Assembly: GCF_000710915.1 (NCBI RefSeq)
Contig: NZ_BAUA01000009.1
Location: 1-64,000, forward strand
DNA: 64,000 nucleotides
DNA from: Nocardia brasiliensis IFM 10847
Lineage (GTDB): Bacteria > Actinomycetota > Actinomycetes > Mycobacteriales > Mycobacteriaceae
Direction of reading: 5' to 3'
Below the pieces are notes generated by a model. It was not told the DNA's origin, did no database searches, and saw only the letters and a list, made by a program, of their open reading frames with translations. This document shows positions 1-8,965 of this stretch, piece by piece. Position 1 is the stretch's first letter. Every line of letters starts with the position of its first letter. A program made the position numbers and the translations under genes.

Positions 1-282
1 CGGGACCGGCAGGCTCGGTGGGACAGGAATCTGCGGCGGCGTCGGCAAGTTCGGGGGTGTCGGGGTTTCCGGCGGCACGGGCACGGTTGGTGGCGTGGGC
101 GGCCGCGGAGGGACCGGAGGCGGGGGCGGCAGGGGTGCCGGAGGGCACGAGGGAGTGGGCGGGTGCGGGGTGGTGGGCGGGTGCGGAGTGACCGGTGGGG
201 TCGGGGGTTGGGGCGGGGTGGGTGGGGTCGGAGGTTGGGGGTCCGGGACGGGCCAAGGGAGTGGGGCGGAGTGCAGGGGTTC
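1..282 (-). repeat. Proline-rich stalk (PPTPP low complexity) at window edge
   Basis: In the toxin frame almost every second codon is CCG, CCC or CCA, giving short PPTPP, PPVPP and PHPPT runs from about residue 2630 to the last visible residue. The DNA is correspondingly G-rich on the plus strand. Such segments usually act as rigid stalks or wall-spanning linkers before a C-terminal domain. Confidence 0.8.
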
Positions 283-3200
283 AGGGAAGTCGAACTCGTA
301 GTCCCTGGGTGGGTGTGGGATGTGCGAGCGCAGTGCGCGGCCCGGCAACTGTGGGATTCGAGACGAATCGTCTTCAGAGGTACGAACTTTCGGCGGATCG
401 TCATCGTCGCCGTGGTTCGTGCGCGACTCCGTGCCCGGCTGCGGCGCGTGCTCGTCCGGCACCCTCGGCGTTCGCGTCTGCGGCGCACCCGTTTCCATCG
501 AGTCGGTCCCGTCCGAAATCTCTTCGTTTCGGCCCGGACGCACCGACGGATCACGACCGTTCGGCGACTCGCCACCGGTTGCGGCTTCGCTGGCAGCCCG
601 TGGATCACCGTCCGGCAGTGGCACCGGAGCGGTCCGATCCCGGCCCGCCGACCGCCCCTCGCTCGCGCCGGGTCTCGCAGGTGGCTCGATCCCGGGGCCG
701 GTATCGCGCTGCTCGAGTTCGGCGAACCTGTCGGCTATTTCGCGGTGGGCGGCGTCCAGGTGGTCCATCAGTCGCTGATGTTCGGACTGGGCTGCGAGGT
801 CGGTGCGAACGCGGTCGAGCCGGTCGAGGGTGTGGCGCAGCTGGGCGTCGGCTGCTGCGGCGTGGCGGCGGTACGCCTCGTCCACCTTGACCAATTCTCG
901 CGAGAGTGCGTCATCGATCCGTGCGCCCGGATCGGCCGAATCAGGTTCGAGCGCAGCCTCATGCGCATCCAGCGATTCGTTCAGCTCGCGACCGACCCGG
1001 TCGAGCCGGTCGAGGACCCGCTGCAACTCGGCGTCGGCTTCCTCGGCGTGCCGCCGATACGACTCGTCGAGCGCGGCCAGCTCACGCGCCAACGCTTCAT
1101 CGATCCGCGTGCGCGGATCGACCGAATCCGCCCGAGCGTCAGGCACACCCAATTCACGGCCGATCTGCTCGAGGCGGTCGAGCACCTGCCGGAGTTCGGT
1201 GTCGGCCCATTCGGCATGCCGTCGATACGCTTCGTCGACCTTCGCCAGCTCCCGTGCCAGCGCCGCGTCGATTCGCGAAACCGGTTCGGCCGGATCGGCT
1301 TCCGGCGTGTGGTCAGGCGTTTGCAGCGGCTCGTTCAGCTCGCGCCCGACCTGCTCGAGCCGATCGAGCACCCGCTGCAACTCCGCGTCGGCTTCCTCGG
1401 CATGTCGCCGATACGACTCGTCGAGCGCGGCCACCTCACGCGCCAACGCTTCATCGATGCGCGACGATCGTTCCGGCGCGTTCTCGGTCGGCGTCTCCGA
1501 AACCGGTTGCCGCCCCGGATCTACCGGCGACTCCTTCACGGACGGCGGGCTGCCCGTTTCGGGCGACGATCCGTCCCGGATGGGTGCCGTGCGATCAATC
1601 TCACCCTCTGCCAGGGGTTCTGAACTCTTGTCCGTCCGTGCAGGATCGGCACCGTCGCGATCGACAACCGCGTCGAACCGCGCCGCGATATCGCGCCTGT
1701 GCTGCGCCAACTCGTCCATCAAGCGCTGGTGTTCGCGCCGCGCCCACTCCTCGTTGTGTCGAAGCGCTCCGTCCAACGCCTCGGTCTCGCGACGCAGCAC
1801 TTCCTCGATGAACGACCGCGGTTGTTCCGGAGCGCGTTGCGTCCCCGCGGCGCCCGAAGCACGCTCCCGCGCAGAACTATCCGAGTTGTGCGTCGGTTCG
1901 GCGGAAGTCGGCCGATCGGGCGAGACCGGCGGCACCTGCGCACCGCCGGAACTCGGCCGGCGGGGCGGCGGGTCGGTGGCGGGCAGCGCGGTCGTGGGCG
2001 GATCCCCATCAGGCCCATCGAGCGGCGTGCCGGGCCCCTCGCCCGGCCGGCCGCGCTGCGCACCACCCGAAAGCTGTTCCGGCGCAGCATAGAACTCGTC
2101 GGCCAACGCGGCGAGGTCGCGGATCTGTGCCGCCCGCTGGCGGACCTCGTCGCGCATCTTCGCGATTTCGGCGGCCAGTTCTTGCGGGTTGAGCCCCTCG
2201 TGCTTTTCGATCTTGCCGTCGCGGTAGGCCTCGTACACCTTGCGGAAGGTGGCATCGTCGGCGTCGGCGAGGTCCACGCCGACCAGCCGGGCCCAGTCCC
2301 GGTTGGGATCGGGCCGGTCACTGGAGTTGTCACTGTCGCGATTCGAGGTGCCGTCGCCGTCCTGCCGACCGGGATGATCGGCGAGTGTCTGACCGAAGTC
2401 GAGCGGATCACCCGACTGCATCGCCTCGCGGATGATGTCGCGCAGCGCGTGGATCGCCTCGGGATCGTGGATGGGCGGCTCACCGGTGACGCGCGGGTCG
2501 GCGGAGAGGTCACCGCGCGGCACGTCGGAGTAGGGGTCGATCCGGATCAGGGCGCCCGCGTACTCGGTGAGTGCGTTCTTCAGCAGATCCTGTTTGCCGT
2601 CCCGCTCTAGCTGCGCAAACAACTTTCGGAGTTTCTTCGGATCGAGGCTGTTCGAGTCCAGGCCGTGCACCAACCGGCCCGCATCGTTCTTCCGGTATTT
2701 CGGCGGGAACAGCTCGGACGGCTCGACCCCGAGCCGCTTCGCCAGCTGGTCGCGTGCCGCGACGAAAGCGGCGGGGTCCAGATCACGCAGTTGCTTGGCA
2801 TACGCCACGAGGTCGGCTACCTGCTGTGCGCGCAACGCATTTCGGAACGAGCTGTCGGTCAGCGCGTCGGCGAGGCGTTGCGGGCTCAGCTCGGCTTCGG
2901 GAATGCCGAGGCGGGTGGCCAATTGGCTGCGCGCGTCGCTGATGTCGTTGAACGAGGCGATATCGTTCATCGACTGCGCGAAGTCGGCCAGCGCTTCGAT
3001 CTGTCCGGCACGAACGGCGTTGTCCAGCCTCAGATCCGAGATCGTCCGTGCCAGCCGGTCCGGATGCAAGGCGTCGGGTTGCAGACCGAGTGTCCTTGCC
3101 ACGTCCACCAGATCCGCGAGGATCTCCGGGCGCGGCCGGGGGTGGGCTTCCGGCGCGTCCCCGCCAGCCGGCTCGGTGCGGGGTGCGGCGGTGTCGTCGA

Positions 3201-6200
3201 CCACCACCGGCCGCCACTGACCGTCGCTGTCGCGCAACAGGGTTACCGCCAGATCGCGGCCGTCGACGCGTTCCCGGTGGTGGTAGACATCGGGGGTGCC
3301 GACCGGTTCCAGATGGATGCGGCCGTTTCGATCGGTCCGGGCCTTATGGAAATCGACCTGCACCTCACCGCGATTCACCGCCTGCGCGAGGTCGGGATGC
3401 TCGGCGAGCACCCTGGCCAGCGCGGTTGCACGGTCCTGTGGCCCGTCGATGACCACGAGCCGATCGGGCACACCCTCGCCGACCGGAATCCGCACGACCT
3501 GGTCGCCGAACGGCTGTCCGACTGGCGGCTGTTCGTCGGACGCGGGATACAGCCGGATCTCGGCGGCATCGGCGAACTCCGCCAGCCGGTCGGCGCGCGC
3601 CTGGTTCGCGGCCCGCAGTTCTTCGATCCGCTGGATGGTCACGGAGTCGATGTCGAGCCCGAACATCTGCGCCCAGGTGGACAATTCATCGCGGAGCTGA
3701 TCGCGGCGCAGCGCATGTTCGAAGTAGGCCCGCGGTCCCTGATCACGGCCGAGTTCGTCGTCGTCCGGCCCGATATCGCCCCACTCTTTGAGCGGGTCCG
3801 CGCCGTTGCCGACAGGGGTGTAGTTCTGCACACCCGGCATGCCGTCGAAAGCCGCGTTGATCTCCTTGAGGAAGCGGCCCATCGGGTTCTCGTCGAAGAA
3901 GCTGACTTCGTCGGAGTATGGAATGGGCTGACCGGCAGGGTCGGGTTCCCCGTGCCGGGTGGGGCGGCGATCGCCGCCGTCCTCGTCGAATTCGTCGTCA
4001 TCCCAGTAGAAGTCGGCGTCGTCATCGTCGCGCTTGCGCGCATCCGGTCCTTCGAGTTCACCCGGCGGCCGGTTCCGATTCTCGCCAGCCTCCAGCGGAG
4101 GCCGCGAATCCTGGCCTGCCACATCCTCTCTGGTGTACGGCCGGGTCTGTTCCTCGTTGAAACGCCGATAAGCGTCCGCGAGGCCTTCGACTGCCGCGGC
4201 CTCGCGCAGGGTGCGGTATTCCTGCTCGTCGATCGTTCGGCGCACCGTCGCCGGATCGTCGTCGGGAAGCTCGAAGCCCAAACGATCTGCCATGTCCGAC
4301 AGCGATTCGTCGGCGGGCGGCGGGCCGTCCGGCTCGGCTATGGGCTCCGGCGCCGGCGGTTGCTGCGCCAGCAGCTCGGCCTCGGCTTCGGAGATCAGAC
4401 CCAGCCGTGCCATATCGTCGACGATCCGGCGACGTTGTTGCGCATCGGAGACGGTGAGCGCGTCGGTCAAGACCGCCCTGGCTTCGTCGGCCGACATCCG
4501 GCGGACCTCGAACAGGTCGGTCACGGTCTCGCGCACCAGGTCCGGGTCCGCGTCACTGACCCAGAACCGGTATTCCTCGCCATCCGCCGTGCGCGGCGGC
4601 ACGAAATCGCCTGCCACATCGCGCTCACGTCCCGACAGCTGACCGAGGAGCGGGACGAGCTCGCGGTTCTTCCACATCGTCGCCCCCTCTTTCAGGATGC
4701 GAGCGACGTTGGGCGCGTTGCCCGCTCCCGGCTCGGGAGCGGGCCCCATCGTCGGGACGTCCGGGTTGGCCGGCGTGTGCGGCGCGGGGGCAGGCGGCGG
4801 ATCGAACAGGTCCGGTGCGCTGGCAACCCCGTCACGCAGCGCGGTCTGCCCGCGACCGTCCTCGCCCGAGCCGGACGGATACTTCGGATTGTCGCCTTCG
4901 TAGCCGCGCACATGGGTCCGGTCCCGAAAGCGCTCCCACGCACGGCGAACCGCCGACTTCTTCTCGACCTCGCCCGAGCTCTCGCGGCGGGCGGGCGCCG
5001 CACCGTCGGCGGCAGGCACTGCACGCCAACGATCTTCGCCGTCCGGGCGCAACGCCAACGGCACTTGCTCGCCGTCGATATCGACCGTGTGCGGGCGGGC
5101 ATCGTCGGCGAGCACGATCTCGTCCGGTTCGAGTACCGGCGAGTCATCGGAATCGTTGTCGCGGTGCGCATTCGGCTTCGCCTGCTCGCCCGGATCGTCT
5201 GGGGAGGCCGACGGCGGCAGTTCGCTCGGCGGCTTCTTCCCGCCACCGTTCGAGCTCGAAGCAGGTTCGACCGGGTCACTGTCGGGTGCGGGCGGACGAT
5301 CGCCGACATCTACGGCGTGCAGTTCCGGAGCAGTGGGCACCGCGTCGGACTCGCCGTGCTGCTGCGGAATTCCGTTCTCGTCGAACAGGATCGTGCGAAT
5401 GAGCGCAACGGGATGGTCGCCGTCCGGCAGGATCGGCGGGAAATCGTGCTCGAGCCCCGCCGTGAGATCGCGGACGACGATCGTCCCGTTCTCTTTGACC
5501 AGCACGTAGGCGTGTGCACCGACGTTGTGCTCGTCGACCGTGCCATAGACGTCCACCACCAGCGCGGCCACCCCGTCGGGCCGCTCGATCGGGTTGCCGT
5601 CGGCGTCGCGCAGCACGCTGCCGTCCGGCCCGGTCTCGTAAAGCAGAGCGTCGCGAATCACGTTGTGGTTCTCGACGTCTCGCAGCGGCGCACCGGCGGC
5701 TCGCTCGATTTCCGGCTGGGACACACCATCCAGACCGATTTCTCTGGTCGGCACCTCGATCACCGGGCTACCGGTGAGCTCCCGGATCAGTTCGAGGCTG
5801 CGGACCGCGCAGTCGCGTGGATGCTCGGCCGCCGGCTGTTCCGGACGCGACGCGGCCGGCTCGTCGGCGATGTGCCGGCCGGTATCGGTGGGCGCGGCTC
5901 GATCCGCGCGCGGTGTCGGGGCCGTCTCCGCACCGGCTGCGGCGGCCAGCGGCAACAGTCCTGCCGCGTCGAACGGATCACCACTGTCACCTCGCGCAAG
6001 GGGGGCGTTCTCCGAGACCGGTACCGCGCCATCGGTTTGCTGCCGGACCGAGGTGGAACCGTCCGCGACCGCGTGCCCCCGTGGCACAGGCTCGCCACTC
6101 GAGCCCGACTGCACGCCCGACCGGTGATCGTTGCCCCGCGCGGAACCATCGGCCAGGCCCGACCTGCGCTCACCGCCGGTACTTTCGCCACGGACCTCAC

Positions 6201-8166
6201 CCGCGCGCGGACGATCAGTAGACGCACGTGCCTCGCCCGACGCTCTGCCGTCCGCGGCGCCGGCGCGCGGCTCCACCCCCGTACGCGGCTGTTCGACGCG
6301 CGGCGCCTCCGCACCCGCCTGCGGCCGGACGTCGCCGGCTATCGGCCGCAGCGGACTGGAAGGCCCGGGGCTACCACGGGTTTCACCTCCCGCAACGGTG
6401 CCGCTCGAACCCTGTTGCGCCGGAGCAGCACTCGGATGAGTAGCAGACATATGCGCGGGCGCGGTGGTGACCGGACCGCCGTCGGCCGGGCCGGTATGCG
6501 TCGTAACCGGGTCGTGGCCGGTAGCGGTGGCGTCGACGCGACCGTCGGAGGAGTGCGCTGCGTCCTGCGTCGCCGACCCAGCCCGCTGATCGGTGGCACC
6601 ATTCGAATCGCCCTGCGCGGCCACGCGGTCAGCGTTCGCACTGCCACCTTCGGTAGGTCGCCCGGTGCTGCCGTCACCGGTCCGGGCCGCGGCGTCACCA
6701 GCCCGGCTCTCCGATGCCGCCTCGCTGTTCGCGCTCCGAGCAGAATCGCCCGATCGGCCCGCGGAATCGCGCGACGCCCCGCTGTCACTGTCCCTCGATG
6801 CTCCACTATCGCTTTCACCCGAAGCGCCGCGATCGCTTTCGCCCGAAGCGCTTCGGCCGCCTTCGCCAGACGTTCTGCCGTCACCCGCAGAACCCCGCTC
6901 TGCCCCGTCGCTACCGTGCTGCCGACCGGCGTCCGCACCGGCTGCGCGGCCTTGCCCCTCAGCTCCCGCAGGACGTGTCGCACTGCCGTCACCAGCGGAC
7001 CGATTGCCATCACCAGCCGCTCTGCTGCCGTCACCTGCCGCAGCCCTACCGTCACCGGCCCCGGCGCGACTACCATCACCTGCCCCGTCAGGCCGATATC
7101 CGACGCGCACACCGTCGGTCGACTGCGTACCGCCGGGACCATTGACCGCATCGGCGAAGCGTGTCCCGAAATCCGGCCTGCCGAACATCTCCGGCCGCAT
7201 ACTCCCCCAAGCATGCTGTGCTCCAACCTTGTTCACAGCCGACATGGCACCGTTGGAAGCGCCTGCGGTGAACATCCGCCAGTCGACCTGGGTGTTCTTC
7301 AGGTTGTTCCAGGCGTCGCCCCATCCGTTCTTCGCGGCATCGATCCCGAACTGGGTGCCGGTCGCCGCGACGAAACCCGCGCCCGCGCCGACGAGACCCG
7401 CTGCGGGACCGGTGATCGCGGCGCGCATCCACGGCTTCATCTCCGCGCTCAGCTTGTTGCCGAGCCAGTCGCCGAACGGGCCCGCCGCGGCGCCGCCCGC
7501 GGCCGAGCTCACCGCGGTGACCGCGACCTGTTCCCAGTTGATGTTCTTGCGGTGCCCTTGGTCGACCTGCCACTGCTGGACGCCCAGCTCCTGCAAGGTA
7601 CCGAGCATCGTGTCGATCGCGACATGCCGCAGCATGAATTTCGCGAACTTGGACGCGACGAGTTTGCCGACGTGCCGGATGATCGCGGCGACAACCCGCT
7701 GACCGATGATCCGCACGGCCACCCGGGTGAGCCCGATCGCGGCCGCCTCGACCGCGGGCGCGGTCGGCGGAAACAGCCATGCCGCAGCGAGTTCGGCCGC
7801 CAGCAGGCCCAGCGAGGACCAGTACATCAGTTTGGCGTACTCGATCTCGGTGCCGACGCTGTTGGCGGATTCGCCGATCTGATCGAACAGCGTGGCCAGC
7901 TTCTCCAGCGACTGATCCTTCTCCGACCCGTCGCCGGAGCGCATGCTGTCGAAGCCCTTGATCATCTCTTCGACGCCCTCGCCGACCGGATACGCGGTCA
8001 GCGAGGCACTTTTCGCGGCGTCGATGTCACCGAGGATGGTGCGCAACTCCGCCGCGGCGGTGTGCCAGTCCTGGGCCAGGGCCCACATCTGGTCCTCGTT
8101 GCCCTCGGGCCACTCCATGCCGACTATCGGCTCGAGCCATTCGAGCCAGCCGGGCAGTTCAATCAT
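1..8166 (-). CDS. Giant CpnT-like polymorphic toxin with papain-fold domain (3' end outside window)
   Basis: Open for 2,722 codons to the window edge, so the C-terminus is missing. The first ~200 residues match the helical WXG100-like domain of CpnT-type (type VII secreted) toxins: LPGWLEWLE at 4-12, WPEGNEDQMWALA just after. Ala-rich hydrophobic helices (~113-150) and Gly/Ala-rich segments (~200-285) follow. Residues ~360-770 are a Gly/Ser/Asp, then Pro/Ala/Arg linker. Residues ~780-930 look like a papain-fold toxin/glutamine deamidase (Tox-PL) domain, with Cys786 in DCAVRSLEL, His885 in GAHAYVLV and Asp900 in VVRDLT. Then come acidic linkers, ~60-residue helical repeats (1683-1822), charged coiled-coil repeats (2236-2457) and a proline stalk (~2630 on). 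The start ATG is 23 nt after the WXG100-like gene, and no clear Shine-Dalgarno is seen. Inference: a surface or secreted toxin whose final payload lies beyond the edge. The frame and N-terminal family are firm; the enzymatic class is less so. Confidence 0.85.
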   Translation of the reverse strand, partial: MIELPGWLEWLEPIVGMEWPEGNEDQMWALAQDWHTAAAELRTILGDIDAAKSASLTAYPVGEGVEEMIKGFDSMRSGDGSEKDQSLEKLATLFDQIGESANSVGTEIEYAKLMYWSSLGLLAAELAAAWLFPPTAPAVEAAAIGLTRVAVRIIGQRVVAAIIRHVGKLVASKFAKFMLRHVAIDTMLGTLQELGVQQWQVDQGHRKNINWEQVAVTAVSSAAGGAAAGPFGDWLGNKLSAEMKPWMRAAITGPAAGLVGAGAGFVAATGTQFGIDAAKNGWGDAWNNLKNTQVDWRMFTAGASNGAMSAVNKVGAQHAWGSMRPEMFGRPDFGTRFADAVNGPGGTQSTDGVRVGYRPDGAGDGSRAGAGDGRAAAGDGSRAAGDGNRSAGDGSATRPAGAEGQGRAAGADAGRQHGSDGAERGSAGDGRTSGEGGRSASGESDRGASGESDSGASRDSDSGASRDSAGRSGDSARSANSEAASESRAGDAAARTGDGSTGRPTEGGSANADRVAAQGDSNGATDQRAGSATQDAAHSSDGRVDATATGHDPVTTHTGPADGGPVTTAPAHMSATHPSAAPAQQGSSGTVAGGETRGSPGPSSPLRPIAGDVRPQAGAEAPRVEQPRTGVEPRAGAADGRASGEARASTDRPRAGEVRGESTGGERRSGLADGSARGNDHRSGVQSGSSGEPVPRGHAVADGSTSVRQQTDGAVPVSENAPLARGDSGDPFDAAGLLPLAAAAGAETAPTPRADRAAPTDTGRHIADEPAASRPEQPAAEHPRDCAVRSLELIRELTGSPVIEVPTREIGLDGVSQPEIERAAGAPLRDVENHNVIRDALLYETGPDGSVLRDADGNPIERPDGVAALVVDVYGTVDEHNVGAHAYVLVKENGTIVVRDLTAGLEHDFPPILPDGDHPVALIRTILFDENGIPQQHGESDAVPTAPELHAVDVGDRPPAPDSDPVEPASSSNGGGKKPPSELPPSASPDDPGEQAKPNAHRDNDSDDSPVLEPDEIVLADDARPHTVDIDGEQVPLALRPDGEDRWRAVPAADGAAPARRESSGEVEKKSAVRRAWERFRDRTHVRGYEGDNPKYPSGSGEDGRGQTALRDGVASAPDLFDPPPAPAPHTPANPDVPTMGPAPEPGAGNAPNVARILKEGATMWKNRELVPLLGQLSGRERDVAGDFVPPRTADGEEYRFWVSDADPDLVRETVTDLFEVRRMSADEARAVLTDALTVSDAQQRRRIVDDMARLGLISEAEAELLAQQPPAPEPIAEPDGPPPADESLSDMADRLGFELPDDDPATVRRTIDEQEYRTLREAAAVEGLADAYRRFNEEQTRPYTREDVAGQDSRPPLEAGENRNRPPGELEGPDARKRDDDDADFYWDDDEFDEDGGDRRPTRHGEPDPAGQPIPYSDEVSFFDENPMGRFLKEINAAFDGMPGVQNYTPVGNGADPLKEWGDIGPDDDELGRDQGPRAYFEHALRRDQLRDELSTWAQMFGLDIDSVTIQRIEELRAANQARADRLAEFADAAEIRLYPASDEQPPVGQPFGDQVVRIPVGEGVPDRLVVIDGPQDRATALARVLAEHPDLAQAVNRGEVQVDFHKARTDRNGRIHLEPVGTPDVYHHRERVDGRDLAVTLLRDSDGQWRPVVVDDTAAPRTEPAGGDAPEAHPRPRPEILADLVDVARTLGLQPDALHPDRLARTISDLRLDNAVRAGQIEALADFAQSMNDIASFNDISDARSQLATRLGIPEAELSPQRLADALTDSSFRNALRAQQVADLVAYAKQLRDLDPAAFVAARDQLAKRLGVEPSELFPPKYRKNDAGRLVHGLDSNSLDPKKLRKLFAQLERDGKQDLLKNALTEYAGALIRIDPYSDVPRGDLSADPRVTGEPPIHDPEAIHALRDIIREAMQSGDPLDFGQTLADHPGRQDGDGTSNRDSDNSSDRPDPNRDWARLVGVDLADADDATFRKVYEAYRDGKIEKHEGLNPQELAAEIAKMRDEVRQRAAQIRDLAALADEFYAAPEQLSGGAQRGRPGEGPGTPLDGPDGDPPTTALPATDPPPRRPSSGGAQVPPVSPDRPTSAEPTHNSDSSARERASGAAGTQRAPEQPRSFIEEVLRRETEALDGALRHNEEWARREHQRLMDELAQHRRDIAARFDAVVDRDGADPARTDKSSEPLAEGEIDRTAPIRDGSSPETGSPPSVKESPVDPGRQPVSETPTENAPERSSRIDEALAREVAALDESYRRHAEEADAELQRVLDRLEQVGRELNEPLQTPDHTPEADPAEPVSRIDAALARELAKVDEAYRRHAEWADTELRQVLDRLEQIGRELGVPDARADSVDPRTRIDEALARELAALDESYRRHAEEADAELQRVLDRLDRVGRELNESLDAHEAALEPDSADPGARIDDALSRELVKVDEAYRRHAAAADAQLRHTLDRLDRVRTDLAAQSEHQRLMDHLDAAHREIADRFAELEQRDTGPGIEPPARPGASEGRSAGRDRTAPVPLPDGDPRAASEAATGGESPNGRDPSVRPGRNEEISDGTDSMETGAPQTRTPRVPDEHAPQPGTESRTNHGDDDDPPKVRTSEDDSSRIPQLPGRALRSHIPHPPRDYEFDFPEPLHSAPLPWPVPDPQPPTPPTPPQPPTPPVTPHPPTTPHPPTPSCPPAPLPPPPPVPPRPPTPPTVPVPPETPTPPNLPTPPQIPVPPSLPVP
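796..1461 (-). repeat. Four tandem coiled-coil repeats in the giant toxin
   Basis: Four copies of a 42-44 residue unit start at residues 2236, 2298, 2354 and 2416, giving spacings of 62, 56 and 62. The core reads RID-ALARE-A-LDE-YRRHA, then AD-EL--VLDRL, then REL. Nucleotide copies are at 1330-1461, 1150-1275, 976-1107 and 796-921. The heptad-like Leu/Ala spacing and alternating charges suggest antiparallel helices or a coiled-coil rod. Two copies of another motif (EHQRLMD-L, IA-RF) bracket the array at 1651-1734 and 703-783. Confidence 0.9.
2701..3120 (-). repeat. Degenerate ~60-residue helical repeats in the giant toxin
   Basis: Two and a partial third copy of a ~59-60 residue helical unit lie at 2944-3120, 2764-2943 and from about 2763 down to 2701. 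Shared features are LA-x-LG(L/I/V)-x-P-x-x-L-x-P, then RLA, then NA-RA-Q(I/V), then a D-x-x-x-F end. They are divergent, so this is an old duplication inside the coding sequence. The role is presumably structural. Confidence 0.65.
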
Positions 8167-8189
8167 TGTGGGCTATACGCCAATTGGGC

Positions 8190-8513
8190 TCAGTTGAAGC
8201 CGTCGCGGTTGCCGTTTTCCATCTTCTCGAGCAGCTTGGCGCTCTTGGTCTGGCCGGAGGAGAAGTTGTCGAGCGAGCCCGCGATATTCGTCGCACCGGT
8301 GATCATGTTGTCGCGCGAGGAGGTGTAGCCACCGGCGCCGTCCGGTCCGTTCGCGAAGTTACGACCGAGTGTGTCGTTGCCCCAAGGGTTTCCGCGTGCG
8401 TTGAGAGAAGCCTGCAACGTGTGCAGTACCGCGTTGATCCGGTCCCGCGCGTCCCCGGTCTTCTTCGCAGCCTTGAAGAACAGATCCGAGTCGTATTGGA
8501 CTTTGTCCGCCAC
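8190..8513 (-). CDS. WXG100-like type VII secretion partner
   Basis: A 107-residue, almost wholly helical protein. The centre carries a WG turn (NPWGNDTLG at about 42-50) followed by FANGPDG, typical of the EsxF/CFP-10-like 100-residue proteins encoded just before CpnT-type toxins. The start is GTG, with GGAGG about 9 nt upstream. The stop lies 23 nt before the giant toxin's ATG, so the two are surely co-transcribed. By analogy with EsxE/EsxF-CpnT, the product should be exported by an ESX system and help deliver the toxin. No second Esx gene is seen, so the partner may be the toxin's own WXG100-like N-terminus. Confidence 0.8.
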   Translation of the reverse strand: MADKVQYDSDLFFKAAKKTGDARDRINAVLHTLQASLNARGNPWGNDTLGRNFANGPDGAGGYTSSRDNMITGATNIAGSLDNFSSGQTKSAKLLEKMENGNRDGFN

Positions 8514-8760
8514 CCGCGTTCCCTCCGCGCATGTGCGGTCGCCCGCACGTCAGCTCCTACGGATTCGACGATGACAGCCGATAGCAACTCGCCTGTTGCT
8601 CGGAAATGAACGGAAAGTGCCACGACAGTTACAGACAACGGGCGGGTACACCTGATCGTCTGCCATGCGAAATGTGCTATACGCGTTGATGTTCGGCGAC
8701 AGGGCGGGCACGCATGCGAATCGGCCGCCGAAGACCGGTCAGCCCCGAGTGGGAGCGCCG

Positions 8761-8803
8761 GTGTCCCCTGCTTCCCCTCATCGGTGTTCGCACCAGGGGA
8801 CAC
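8761..8803. promoter_or_regulatory. Inverted repeat GTGTCCCCTG / CAGGGGACAC
   Basis: Perfect 10-bp arms at 8761-8770 and 8794-8803, with a 23-nt spacer. It is one of two such elements in the 452-bp region upstream of the WXG100-like gene. It could be a paired operator or an RNA hairpin in the toxin leader. Confidence 0.55.
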
Positions 8804-8834
8804 GGCGGCCACCCAGAGCCGACGGTAAGGCCCC

Positions 8835-8876
8835 GGGGACATGCGCAGAGATTGGCGTCGCTTTGGGCATGTCCCC
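8835..8876. promoter_or_regulatory. Inverted repeat GGGGACATGC / GCATGTCCCC
   Basis: Perfect 10-bp arms at 8835-8844 and 8867-8876, with a 22-nt spacer. The arms share the GGGGACA core with the neighbouring element at 8761-8803. No coding gene is supported in 8514-8965; besides these two elements it holds the CCGCT-AGCGG site near the MerR stop. Confidence 0.55.
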
Positions 8877-8909
8877 AGGTCCTGAGACGACGTTACATCG
8901 GATAATGCG

Positions 8910-8923
8910 CCGCTGTCTAGCGG
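8910..8923. promoter_or_regulatory. Operator-like site CCGCT-N4-AGCGG
   Basis: A short palindrome with perfect 5-bp arms, 43 bp past the MerR gene's stop. The extended 19-nt context (GCCGcTgTCTAGCGGTAaG) matches a site upstream of ansP at 16 of 19 positions. The recurrence, not the palindrome alone, makes it notable. Confidence 0.4.
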
Positions 8924-8965
8924 TAAGATTTGAACAGTGTCATCTCACCGCTTCGACCAGGGGCT

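Noticed and set aside
2665..8328. 1,887-codon open frame on the plus strand
   Set aside because: It is codon-in-register antisense to the giant toxin gene. Its translation is Arg/Val/His-rich noise, whereas the minus frame has a recognisable N-terminus and repeats.
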